Source: Yeguia hominis (GTDB taxonomy: Bacteria; Bacillota; Clostridia; Oscillospirales; Acutalibacteraceae). From it: DNA of 64,000 nucleotides. How positions within the stretch are numbered: position 1 is the stretch's first letter; the number at the start of each line of letters is the position of its first letter. This document shows positions 50,936-58,980 of this stretch, one piece after another. The stretch is taken from NCBI RefSeq assembly GCF_014384705.1, contig NZ_JACRSN010000010.1:1-64000 (forward strand), read 5' to 3'. A model generated the notes under the pieces. The model was given only the letters and a program-made list of their open reading frames with translations. It searched no databases and had not been told where the DNA came from. Both the position numbers and the translations under genes were made by a program.

Positions 50936-51502
50936 TTAAGCATAAAGCAGGTTTGCAACGTCGTTAAAGGTAAACTTGTTGCGGATGAACCGCTCAAGCA
51001 GGTGGAAGGTCTTGACTTCCGGAGAGGCATCCGACAGGGCGTCGCCGATGTCTGCGTAGCGGCAGTGTTCTTTTTTGGCGAGCGCTTCCAGCTGTTTGTT
51101 CAGTTCTGCCGGATAGATGCCGTTTTTATTTTCACAGACGGAGACGAGCACGATGTCCGTGTTTTTGTTTTGCTTTTGCAGTTCACGGATGACCTCTTCA
51201 TAAGCGCTGACAATTTCCGGAATCGTCCGATATCCGCGTTCGAGATCGGTTTCGCCGAGCTGCAGCAGAATCTTGGACGGATGCAGCGCGTTGACGCAAT
51301 CTGCGAGCACATTCTTCGCGTCAAAAACCGAAAGATCCGAAATGCTGCGGTTGTAAATGTCGCAGTCGAGGTCAAACGCCTGACGCAATTCGCAGACCGG
51401 AATTCCTTTTGCGAATGTAGAACCAAAGAGAACAACTCCATGCTGTTTTGCAACTTGATTGAGTTCGCGGAAATTCTTTACTTCTCTTTCATATACGGTC
51501 AT
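50936..51502 (-). CDS. SGNH-hydrolase-like protein with altered catalytic blocks
   Basis: 188 residues. Block order resembles SGNH/GDSL hydrolases: VVLFGSTFAKG (block I, normally GDS), CDIYNRSISDLS (block II), LLQLGETDL (block III, normally GxND). No clear D-x-x-H is seen near the end (RYADIGDALSD). The nucleophile position reads S-T rather than D-S, so hydrolase activity is doubtful. Start ATG 51502 follows AAAAGGAGC; the longer frame overlaps the promoter-side gene. It is 70 bp downstream of the PQ-loop gene, probably in one transcript. Confidence 0.7.
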   Translation of the reverse strand: MTVYEREVKNFRELNQVAKQHGVVLFGSTFAKGIPVCELRQAFDLDCDIYNRSISDLSVFDAKNVLADCVNALHPSKILLQLGETDLERGYRTIPEIVSAYEEVIRELQKQNKNTDIVLVSVCENKNGIYPAELNKQLEALAKKEHCRYADIGDALSDASPEVKTFHLLERFIRNKFTFNDVANLLYA

Positions 51503-51572
51503 GACGGATTCGCTCCTTTTAATTTTATTGTTATATGTTGTGTTAAATTTACTTTGGAAAACAGAGAACCGG

Positions 51573-51965
51573 TTATCTGGCGACGCGGGCAAGTCCTGCT
51601 TCGGAAATGTTGACGGTTCTTTCGACGGTTTCGACTGTAATCACTTCTTCTTCCTTCGGCAGCTTGTCGAGGTGCTTGTTGCGGAAGTAGATGAGAATAC
51701 CGGCGGTAACCATCAGGATATTGACGATATAGAAGAACATCACATACCAGTGCACGGTTTCATACCAGGGCAGCGGCGCGTTATTCGCAATCATTACGAA
51801 TTTTCCGACCAGCGCGAAGACGTATCCGATCCAGATCATCGAATAAAACGGAAGGCTGATGCCTTTTGCACTGTGCGATTTCCAGGCTTTTACGATGTTG
51901 AGCGGCCAGGAAATTCCGAAACAAACCACCATCAGGGTTTCCATAATGCTTGCAAATGTGTCCAT
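51573..51965 (-). CDS. PQ-loop / SemiSWEET-like small membrane protein
   Basis: 130 residues from ATG 51965 (AAAAGGAG upstream). Three hydrophobic spans: METLMVVCFGISWPLNIVKAW with a PQ-loop-like SWPLNIV, SLPFYSMIWIGYVFALVGKF, and VHWYVMFFYIVNILMVTAG. The AKGISLPF segment after helix 1 matches SemiSWEET sugar transporters and other three-helix PQ-loop proteins, which work as dimers. The C-terminal 35 residues are charged and cytoplasmic. The transported solute is unknown. First gene of a two-gene unit with the SGNH-like protein. Confidence 0.75.
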   Translation of the reverse strand: MDTFASIMETLMVVCFGISWPLNIVKAWKSHSAKGISLPFYSMIWIGYVFALVGKFVMIANNAPLPWYETVHWYVMFFYIVNILMVTAGILIYFRNKHLDKLPKEEEVITVETVERTVNISEAGLARVAR

Positions 51966-52276
51966 GTGACTCGACTCCTTTTTGTCCACTGTTTTTTGGA
52001 ACACCTGCATTATATTCCGGAATTCGACAAGGCGCAATCCATCCGTAAGTATTGAACGCAGATTCGGAAAATGCGTGTTCATTACTTACAAAAGCCCTGT
52101 TCGAAAGAGTTTGGATTTATAATAAAGAAAATCGAAAAAATCGCCGTTTGATACGGAAAAATGCGCTGTTCCGAAGCGGACGCCGGCGCAAATCGGAATG
52201 AAACGGCTTGCTTTCGAAAATGCGCTTTAAATGCGCTTTCTTAAAATAAAACTTATGATAGAATGGAGCGATTCTG
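51966..52276. promoter_or_regulatory. Divergent regulatory region with tandem AAATGCGCTTT repeats
   Basis: A TATAAT (52118-52123) points toward the kinase gene. Two adjacent perfect copies of AAATGCGCTTT (52218-52228 and 52229-52239) lie in the leader, with a third AAATGCGCT at 52158-52166. The 11-bp period is one helical turn, as for head-to-tail binding of a dimeric activator. Confidence 0.5.
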
Positions 52277-53899
52277 ATGCGCCGCAGAAAAATCCGGCCG
52301 GTCAAAAAAATCCAGAAGGAAATCCTTCAGACGATGCTGGTGCTTGTCATTATCATGACAGGGCTGATTTCAGTCATCAGTTTTTTTGTCAATGTCCATT
52401 CCGAACGTCGGAGCATTGACCAGAACCTGCAGAACGTCGGCCGCGCTGTTGCGCAGTCTGAAATTATCCGGAAAGAAATGACGCAGACAGAGGCTGATTC
52501 CGGATCGGTTGCGCATCTGTATCTCGATTCCTTAAAGGAAACCCTTTCCAATATCGACGTCATTTCGGTCGTCCGTGCGGATCAGGTCCGGGTCTATCAC
52601 ACCAATCCGGAGCTGATCGGAACAACCTACGACGGCACGCTGCCCGCGTTTTCCGATCATCCGGAAGGCTCCTATGTCACGAGCGATATCGGTCCGTCCG
52701 GCTCTCAGCGCCGGGCCTATACGGAAATTCGGGACGATTCCGGTGCGTACATCGGTTTTGTGTTGGTGAGCATGCTGGATCGGAACATCGACCGGATGGT
52801 GCTCGAAACCGTATGGATCCATCTTTTGTGCGCGGGCCTTGTGATCTTGCTTTCCGTGCTGCTTTCGCGCAAGCTTTCCGGCCGGATCAAGCGCCTTTTA
52901 CACGGATATGAGCCGGATACCTTCAGCGCCATGTTCAGCATCCGCAATACGATTCTTGAGTCGCTTGAGGAAGGCGTCCTGGCGCTCGACAGCAGCAAAA
53001 CCCTTCTCTATCAGAATGCGGCGGCGAAATCGATGCTCTCCACGCCGGATTCGCCGGAGAACCAGACGGAAGCGTTTCTCTCTTCCATCTCGATTGCGCA
53101 TACGCTTTCCTCCGGCAAAAAGCAGCTGGGCGTTTCGGTGCATCTGAAAAACGGCGCCGATATTCTGGTCGATCAGATTCCGGTTCTGGAACAGGGAAAG
53201 ACGGCGGGGCTCATCTGTATCCTGCGCGACCGCACCGAATACACCAAAATCATGGAGGATCTCTCCGGCGTGCGGTATATGGTGGAATCCATGCGCGCCA
53301 ACAATCACGATTTTACGAACAAGCTGCATGTCATTCTCGGCTTGATTCAGATGGGGAATACCGCAGAGGCAAGCGAGTACATTTCCCGGATTGCCACCAT
53401 CCAGCAGAGCGTGATCCAGAATGTCGTCAAGAATATCGAAGATCCGTCGGTTGCTGCGCTGCTCATCGGAAAATATGCCCGTGCAGCAGAGCTGAATATT
53501 CAGTTTAAGATGAAGAGCGGCAGCCGGCTGTCGCGCGACGACATTTTTATCCCGTCGGGCGACCTTGTGACGATCATTGGAAACCTGCTCGACAATGCGA
53601 TGGATTCCATGAACGAAAAAGCAGATTTGCCCAAAGAGCTCTCTGTCGGAATCTTCACCCAGCCGCACGCGATGCTCATCAGCGTGGACGATACCGGGCT
53701 TGGAATTCCCGAAGACCGGCAGACAGCGGTGTTTGAAGACGGCGTTTCTTCGAAGGGCACTGGTCGGGGGACAGGGCTTTTTGTGGTCAAACGGCTTGTA
53801 GAAAACTATAACGGCTCCATCTCTCTGGAATCGGAACCGGGATTTGGAACCTCGTTTACCATTACGCTGACAGATGAAGGAGGCAGCGCCCATGTATGA
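52277..53899 (+). CDS. CitA/DcuS-type sensor histidine kinase
   Basis: 540 residues. TM1 (about 18-40), an extracytoplasmic PDC/PAS-like sensor (41-175) with VRADQVRVYHTNPELIG (the region that binds citrate or C4-dicarboxylates in this family), TM2 (about 176-197), a cytoplasmic PAS (about 205-310), then the HPK family-specific dimerisation box NNHDFTNKLHVILGLIQMG with His near 343, N-box NLLDNAMDS, and G-boxes DDTGLGIP and GTGRGTGLFVVKRL. It autophosphorylates in response to a small carboxylate or related signal. GGAG precedes ATG 52277. Overlaps the response-regulator gene by 8 bp. Confidence 0.92.
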   Translation: MRRRKIRPVKKIQKEILQTMLVLVIIMTGLISVISFFVNVHSERRSIDQNLQNVGRAVAQSEIIRKEMTQTEADSGSVAHLYLDSLKETLSNIDVISVVRADQVRVYHTNPELIGTTYDGTLPAFSDHPEGSYVTSDIGPSGSQRRAYTEIRDDSGAYIGFVLVSMLDRNIDRMVLETVWIHLLCAGLVILLSVLLSRKLSGRIKRLLHGYEPDTFSAMFSIRNTILESLEEGVLALDSSKTLLYQNAAAKSMLSTPDSPENQTEAFLSSISIAHTLSSGKKQLGVSVHLKNGADILVDQIPVLEQGKTAGLICILRDRTEYTKIMEDLSGVRYMVESMRANNHDFTNKLHVILGLIQMGNTAEASEYISRIATIQQSVIQNVVKNIEDPSVAALLIGKYARAAELNIQFKMKSGSRLSRDDIFIPSGDLVTIIGNLLDNAMDSMNEKADLPKELSVGIFTQPHAMLISVDDTGLGIPEDRQTAVFEDGVSSKGTGRGTGLFVVKRLVENYNGSISLESEPGFGTSFTITLTDEGGSAHV

Positions 53900-54566
53900 G
53901 GTCCTGATTGTGGAGGACGACCCGATGGTCGCCATGATTAACAAACAGTATGTCACAGAAAATCCGCATTTTCACGTTGCGGGCGTTTGCCGGGACGGCG
54001 CTTCTGCGCTTGCCTTTCTCGAAAAGACGCCGGTGCATCTTCTGATCCTCGATTTGTATATGCCGCGGACCGACGGCCTTACGCTTCTGCGGCAGATCCG
54101 TGAGCGGCAGATTCCGGTGTCCGCGATTATGGTAACGGCGGCGAACGATGCGCTTTCCGTCGAAGAGGCGCTCCGGCTTGGCGTGGTGGATTACCTCGTC
54201 AAACCCTTTAACGGTTCGCGTTTTCAGCAGGCGCTGGGAACCTTTCTCAGGCGGCAGGATGCCTTTCACGATTTGTCGGCGCTTGACCAGCAGCAGATCG
54301 ACTCGCTCATTGCGCCGATGCCCGAAAAAAGCGCCTCTGAGCTGCCGAAGGGCATCCAGGATCAGACGCTTTCGACGATCTGCCGGTTTTTGCAGGAGCA
54401 TCCGGCGCAGGCCTTTCCCGGAGAGGCAATCGCCGATCAGGTCGGCTTGTCGCGCGTGACAGTGCGCCGGTACTTAAATTATCTTTCCGAAGAAAATGCG
54501 ATATCGAGCCAGATGAATTACGAAACCGGCGGCCGTCCGTGTATGCTGTACCGGTGGAACCGCTGA
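53892..54566 (+). CDS. CitB/DcuR-type response regulator
   Basis: 224 residues. Receiver domain: acidic pocket VEDDP near the start, phospho-acceptor D54 (LILDLYMP), conserved K104 (YLVKPF). The C-terminal part carries a HTH (GEAIADQVGLSRVTVRRYLNYL, seen as ADQVGLSRVTVRRYL) as in CitB/DcuR. ATG 53892 follows GAAGGAGG, so the upstream ATG at 53874 is not used. Partner of the preceding kinase. The first of three matching promoter blocks lies 60 bp past its stop codon, making it the best local candidate to bind them. Confidence 0.92.
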   Translation: MYEVLIVEDDPMVAMINKQYVTENPHFHVAGVCRDGASALAFLEKTPVHLLILDLYMPRTDGLTLLRQIRERQIPVSAIMVTAANDALSVEEALRLGVVDYLVKPFNGSRFQQALGTFLRRQDAFHDLSALDQQQIDSLIAPMPEKSASELPKGIQDQTLSTICRFLQEHPAQAFPGEAIADQVGLSRVTVRRYLNYLSEENAISSQMNYETGGRPCMLYRWNR

Positions 54567-54626
54567 CAGGGAAGCGGGTCTGTGCTTTTTAAATTAAAAA
54601 TAAAAAAGCAGGGTATCTCTCTGCCT

Positions 54627-54694
54627 TATATCGATACGTACATACCACATATGAAAAACTGGCAATTCCCAAGGTGCGAAAAACGTGATATTCT
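54627..54694 (+). promoter_or_regulatory. Redox-island promoter block, copy A (alcohol dehydrogenase)
   Basis: TATATCGATA (54627-54636), 11 nt, CATATGAA (54648-54655), 5 nt, GGCAATTCCC (54661-54670) overlapping a poor -35 TTCCCA (54666-54671), 17 nt, -10 TATTCT (54689-54694). The weak hexamers suggest dependence on an activator. Confidence 0.75.
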
Positions 54695-54725
54695 GTTGTC
54701 AGAAAAAAACAAGGAGGAATCATTT

Positions 54726-55943
54726 ATGGCACGTTTCACATTACCGCGTGATTTATATCATGGAAAAGGTTCTTTGGAAGCACTGAAAACTTTTGAAGGC
54801 AAAAGAGCAATGATTTGCGTAGGCGGCGGCTCCATGAAGCGCTTCGGCTTCCTGGATAAAGCAGTTGCTTATTTGAAAGAAGCGGGCATGGAAGTCGAGC
54901 TTTTCGAAGGCATCGAGTCGGATCCTTCTGTTGAGACCGTCATGCGCGGCGCAGACGCTATGCTGAAGTTCCAGCCGGATTGGATCATCGCAATGGGCGG
55001 CGGTTCCCCGATCGACGCTGCAAAAGCCATGTGGATCAAATATGAATATCCTGAGACCACCTTTGAAGATATGTGCAAGGTCTTCGGTCTGCCGAAGCTC
55101 CGCAAAAAAGCACACTTCTGCGCAATTTCCTCTACATCCGGTACCGCAACCGAGGTTACCGCATTCTCCATCATCACCGACTATGCAAAAGGCATCAAAT
55201 ATCCGATCGCGGACTTTGAGATCACGCCGGATGTCGCAATCGTTGACCCGGATCTGGCAGAGACCATGCCGAAGAAACTGGTTGCACACACCGGTATGGA
55301 CGCTATGACGCATGCAATCGAAGCTTATGTCTCCACAGCAAACTGCGATTACACCGATCCGCTGGCGCTCTATGCGATTAAGATGATCCAGAACGATCTG
55401 ATTCCGTCCTATAACGGCGATATGGCAAAGCGCGACACGATGCACAATGCACAGTGCCTGGCCGGTATGGCGTTCTCGAACGCACTGCTCGGTATCGTAC
55501 ACTCCATGGCGCATAAGACCGGCGCTGCGTTCGCAGATTACGGCGCGCACATCATTCACGGCGCTGCAAACGCCATGTATCTGCCGAAGGTCATCGCGTT
55601 CAACGCAAAGGACGAAACCGCTGCAAAACGCTATGCGACCATCGCAGACTATATGGGACTTGGCGGCGAGACCGTCGAAGAGAAGGTTAAACTCCTCATC
55701 GAAGCGCTGCGCAAGATGAACGACGAACTGAATATCCCGCACTGCATCAAACACTACGGTGCAGACAGCTATCCGACCGAGAACGGCTTTGTTCCGGAGG
55801 ACGTGTTCCTTGCCCGTCTGCATGACATCGCAGTGAATGCTCTGGGCGATGCCTGCACAGGTTCTAACCCGCGTCAGCCCAGCGTGGAAGAAATGGAAAA
55901 ACTGCTCAAATGCTGCTACTACGATACGGAAGTTGATTTCTAA
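54726..55943 (+). CDS. Iron-containing alcohol dehydrogenase
   Basis: 405 residues of the type III Fe-dependent family. N-terminal NAD(P) part with GGGSMKRFGF and AMGGGSPIDAAKAM (near 92); SSTSGTATEVTAFSII; metal ligands from the Asp/His set in HTGMDAMTHAIEA, LLGIVHSMAHKTG and a later YGAHIIHGAANA. It interconverts an aldehyde and alcohol (ethanol, butanol or propanediol type), consuming NAD(P)H in fermentation. AAGGAGGA precedes ATG 54726; the longer frame crosses the promoter block. Codon bias is strong, suggesting high expression. Monocistronic with the terminator at 56003-56038. Confidence 0.92.
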   Translation: MARFTLPRDLYHGKGSLEALKTFEGKRAMICVGGGSMKRFGFLDKAVAYLKEAGMEVELFEGIESDPSVETVMRGADAMLKFQPDWIIAMGGGSPIDAAKAMWIKYEYPETTFEDMCKVFGLPKLRKKAHFCAISSTSGTATEVTAFSIITDYAKGIKYPIADFEITPDVAIVDPDLAETMPKKLVAHTGMDAMTHAIEAYVSTANCDYTDPLALYAIKMIQNDLIPSYNGDMAKRDTMHNAQCLAGMAFSNALLGIVHSMAHKTGAAFADYGAHIIHGAANAMYLPKVIAFNAKDETAAKRYATIADYMGLGGETVEEKVKLLIEALRKMNDELNIPHCIKHYGADSYPTENGFVPEDVFLARLHDIAVNALGDACTGSNPRQPSVEEMEKLLKCCYYDTEVDF

Positions 55944-56002
55944 ATCAATCCCCCGGATCGGCAGTCGGCTTTTCAAAGAGCCAGGACTGCGGGAACTGCA
56001 AC

Positions 56003-56038
56003 AAAACGGCTGCCGGATCTTTCCGGCGGCCGTTTTTT
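56003..56038 (+). terminator. Terminator of the alcohol dehydrogenase gene
   Basis: AAAACGGC and GCCGTTTT arms with inner GCCGG/CCGGC, ending in TTTTTT. Confidence 0.9.
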
Positions 56039-56164
56039 GAAATTTAAAAAATTTCAAAATGCGTCAAAAATATTAAAATTGTGTTATAAGAATTGTATGA
56101 CCTGCAGCAAGAAGATCCGGTATTATGGGACAAAATCCTGTAGAATTGCGGGATCAAACCACGA

Positions 56165-56232
56165 TATATCGATAAGGATATAACCCATATGAAGTTTTGG
56201 GAATTGCCAAGAAAGTCGCCGCGTGTTACAAT
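56165..56232 (+). promoter_or_regulatory. Redox-island promoter block, copy B (nfnAB)
   Basis: TATATCGATA (56165-56174), 11 nt, CATATGAA (56186-56193), 5 nt, GGGAATTGCC (56199-56208) overlapping -35 TTGCCA (56204-56209), 17 nt, -10 TACAAT (56227-56232). An inverted partial copy of the first box (AATCGATATA) lies downstream at 56254-56263. Confidence 0.75.
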
Positions 56233-56351
56233 AAACAGGATCCTGTAGAAGGAAATCGATATATTGCATATTGATTTTAGCACGAAACGGTCTGCCTGCT
56301 GTATCGTATGCATTTTTCCTGACAGAATAAATCTCAAAAGGAGTGTGTGGT

Positions 56352-57200
56352 ATGTATAAGATTGTTCGGAAACGGAACCTGAACCCGACTGTTACCCAGA
56401 TGGAAATTGAAGCGCCGCTGGTTGCAAAAAAAGCAAAGCCCGGTCAATTTATTATTCTGCGCGTGGACAGTGAGGGTGAGCGAATTCCTCTGACAGTTGC
56501 AGGCTGTAATCCGGAAGAGGGAACCGTAAAGATTATTTTCCAGATCGTCGGCGCGACGACCGAGGAACTCAACCATAAAGCGGAGGGCGAATTCATTGAG
56601 GATTTCGTCGGACCGCTCGGCACGGAGACGCACACCGAGGGCCTGAAAAAGGTCTGCATCATCGGCGGCGGCGTCGGATGTGCCATCGCAATGCCGATCG
56701 CAGAGGAATTCCACAAACTCGGCGCAGAGGTGACGAGCATCATCGGATTCCGCAGCAAGGATATCGTGATTTTGGAAGACGAATTTAAAGCGTATTCCGA
56801 CCGGATGGTGCTCATGACCGATGACGGCTCCTACGGCCGCCACGGCAATGTCACCGTGCCGCTCAAGGAATTCTTGGAGGCCGGCGAAACCTTTGATATG
56901 ATCATTGCAATCGGTCCGCTGATTATGATGAAATTTGTCGTTGCAACGGCGAAGCCCTATGGCGTGCCGGTTACGGTTTCGATGAACCCGATCATGATCG
57001 ATGGCACCGGAATGTGCGGCGGCTGCCGCCTGACGCTCCACCAGGACGGCAAACGCGTCACGAAGTTTGCCTGTGTGGATGGTCCGGACTTTAACGGCTA
57101 CGAGGTCGATTTCGACGAGGCCATGTCCAGAGGCCGGATGTACTTCGACTTTGAACGTCGTGCACACGAAAAGGTCTGCAATCTCTTTCAGAATGCGTAA
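56352..57200 (+). CDS. nfnA: NADH-dependent ferredoxin:NADP+ oxidoreductase, subunit A
   Basis: 282 residues of the ferredoxin-NADP reductase superfamily. An N-terminal FAD domain with KPGQFIILRV and ERIPLTVAG, a central NAD-binding GGGVGCAIAMPIAEEF, and a C-terminal [2Fe-2S] motif GMCGGCRLT plus FACVDGPDF. It pairs with the GltA-like subunit next door to form NfnAB (or the related sulfide dehydrogenase SudAB), which bifurcates electrons from NADPH or joins NADH and reduced ferredoxin to make NADPH. ATG 56352 follows AAAAGGAG by 8 nt. The leader is about 110 nt. Confidence 0.9.
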   Translation: MYKIVRKRNLNPTVTQMEIEAPLVAKKAKPGQFIILRVDSEGERIPLTVAGCNPEEGTVKIIFQIVGATTEELNHKAEGEFIEDFVGPLGTETHTEGLKKVCIIGGGVGCAIAMPIAEEFHKLGAEVTSIIGFRSKDIVILEDEFKAYSDRMVLMTDDGSYGRHGNVTVPLKEFLEAGETFDMIIAIGPLIMMKFVVATAKPYGVPVTVSMNPIMIDGTGMCGGCRLTLHQDGKRVTKFACVDGPDFNGYEVDFDEAMSRGRMYFDFERRAHEKVCNLFQNA

Positions 57201-57213
57201 GGAGGAATGAGCA

Positions 57214-58623
57214 ATGGCGATCAATCCGAAAAAACATGAAATGCCTGCGCAGGACGCGAAGGTAAGAGCGCATAATTTCAGCGAAGTTGCGCTTGGATAT
57301 ACGGCCGAAATTGCGGTGGAAGAAGCCAAACGCTGCCTCAACTGCAAGAATAAGCCCTGCATCAAGGGATGTCCGGTGAATATTGAAATCCCGGATTTCA
57401 TTACGCATATTAAACAGGGCGACTTTGAGGGCGCCTATCAGGTCATCGCGAAGGATTCCTCTCTGCCTGCTGTTTGCGGACGGGTTTGCCCGCAGGAATC
57501 CCAGTGCGAAAGCAAATGTACCCTCGGCATCAAATTTGAACCGGTCGGCATTGGCCGTCTGGAACGGTTTGTGGCTGACTGGCACAACGACCATGCAGAA
57601 GAGCTGCCGCAGAAGCCGGAATCCAACGGACATAAGGTCGCGGTTGTCGGATCCGGTCCTTCCGGCCTGACCTGCGCCGGTGATCTTGCCAAAAAGGGCT
57701 ATCAGGTCACCGTGTTTGAAGCGCTCCATACGGCGGGCGGCGTGCTGGTTTACGGAATCCCGGAGTTCCGTCTCCCGAAAGCAATTGTTGCAAAAGAAGT
57801 CGAGTCCCTCAAGGCGCTCGGCGTTGATATGGAAACGAACGTCGTAATCGGCAAAACGCTTACGATCGACGAGCTCTTTGAAGACGGCTATGAGGCGGTC
57901 TTTATTGGCTCCGGCGCCGGCCTGCCGAAGTTTATGGGCATCGAGGGCGAAGGCCTCAAGGGCGTCTATTCTGCAAATGAATTCTTAACAAGAAGCAACC
58001 TGATGAAAGCTTACCGCGAAGATTCCGCCACGCCGATCATGAAGGGCGGCCGTGTCGTCGTTGTCGGCGGCGGCAACGTGGCAATGGATGCTGCGCGTAC
58101 GGCGTTGCGTCTCGGTGCGGAAGTCAGCATTGTTTACCGTCGTTCGATGGAAGAGCTGCCTGCACGTCGTGAAGAAGTAGAGCATGCAATGGAAGAGGGC
58201 ATCGACTTTAAGCTGCTCAATAACCCGGTGCGGATTCTCGGCTATCAGAATCCGGATGATCCGCGTGATCCGAAGAACGGCTGTGTCAAGGCAATCGAGT
58301 GCATCCGTATGGAACTCGGCGAGCCGGATGAAAAGGGCCGCCGCCGTCCGGTGCCGGTGCCTGGCAGCGAGTTTATCATGGATGTTGACTGCGTCATCAT
58401 GGCGCTGGGTACCTCGCCGAACCCGCTGATCAAGAATACGACAGAAGGCCTCGAAACCCAGAAATGGGGCGGCATCATCGTCGAAGAGGATACCGGCCTG
58501 ACTTCGCGCGAAGGCATTTATGCCGGCGGCGACGCTGTTACCGGCGCTGCAACGGTCATTCTCGCAATGGGCGCGGGCAAAACAGCTGCAAAGGCAATCG
58601 ACGAGTATTTAAGTAAAAAATAA
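57214..58623 (+). CDS. nfnB: NADH-dependent ferredoxin:NADP+ oxidoreductase, subunit B (GltA-like)
   Basis: 469 residues. N-terminal region with Cys-rich motifs CLNCKNKPCIKGCPVNI and CGRVCPQESQCESKC for two [4Fe-4S] clusters; FAD site VVGSGPSGLTCAGDLAKKG; NADPH site VVGGGNVAMDAARTALRLG; terminal GGDAVTGAATVILAMGAGK. This is the small-subunit-of-glutamate-synthase fold used by NfnB. No large glutamate synthase subunit is present, and nfnA is immediately upstream (13 bp), favouring NfnAB. GGAGGA precedes ATG 57214. Ends before the hairpin at 58659-58694. Confidence 0.92.
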   Translation: MAINPKKHEMPAQDAKVRAHNFSEVALGYTAEIAVEEAKRCLNCKNKPCIKGCPVNIEIPDFITHIKQGDFEGAYQVIAKDSSLPAVCGRVCPQESQCESKCTLGIKFEPVGIGRLERFVADWHNDHAEELPQKPESNGHKVAVVGSGPSGLTCAGDLAKKGYQVTVFEALHTAGGVLVYGIPEFRLPKAIVAKEVESLKALGVDMETNVVIGKTLTIDELFEDGYEAVFIGSGAGLPKFMGIEGEGLKGVYSANEFLTRSNLMKAYREDSATPIMKGGRVVVVGGGNVAMDAARTALRLGAEVSIVYRRSMEELPARREEVEHAMEEGIDFKLLNNPVRILGYQNPDDPRDPKNGCVKAIECIRMELGEPDEKGRRRPVPVPGSEFIMDVDCVIMALGTSPNPLIKNTTEGLETQKWGGIIVEEDTGLTSREGIYAGGDAVTGAATVILAMGAGKTAAKAIDEYLSKK

Positions 58624-58658
58624 TCCTCGTAAGAAACGCACGGAAGAAGCCGCTTGCT

Positions 58659-58694
58659 GTTCGGGAACCCGGCAAACCCGCCGGATTCCCGAAC
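58659..58694 (+). terminator. Hairpin after nfnB
   Basis: GTTCGGGAA/TTCCCGAAC arms with an inner CCGGC/GCCGG stem; a T5 run lies 16 nt further on. Confidence 0.6.
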
Positions 58695-58881
58695 GGACAA
58701 GTTTTTGCACCGGGAAAGAGCCCCCGCGATGCATCGGTGGATTCCGCGCCTTTTTCGGTATCGATGGAAAAAATTGGATGTCAATCGAATTTGAAACTTT
58801 TGTTTTTCTGTCTGCAAGTTGCAGCGGCTTAACCAAAAAGCCTTTCCGGGCGATCAATCTGACAAATAAGCCGGCTGGGTG

Positions 58882-58910
58882 CTGAAAACCTGGCCAGCTT
58901 TCCATATAAA
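58882..58910 (+). promoter_or_regulatory. Promoter of the hydrogenase operon
   Basis: CTGAAA (58882-58887), 17 bp, TATAAA (58905-58910). The TATATCGATA block is absent here. No other feature is seen in 58695-58881. Confidence 0.5.
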
Positions 58911-58923
58911 TTCAGAAACCCTT

Positions 58924-58948
58924 GCACAGCGCATTGTGCTGTTTTTTT
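58924..58948 (+). terminator. Leader hairpin with T-tract before hydC
   Basis: GCACA/TGTGC stem, 6-nt loop, then TG and seven Ts, starting about 7 nt after the predicted transcription start. Same layout as the beta-glucosidase and PHP leaders. Confidence 0.55.
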
Positions 58949-58980
58949 AGAAACACGGAGAAACAGAGAGGAGCAAGAAA

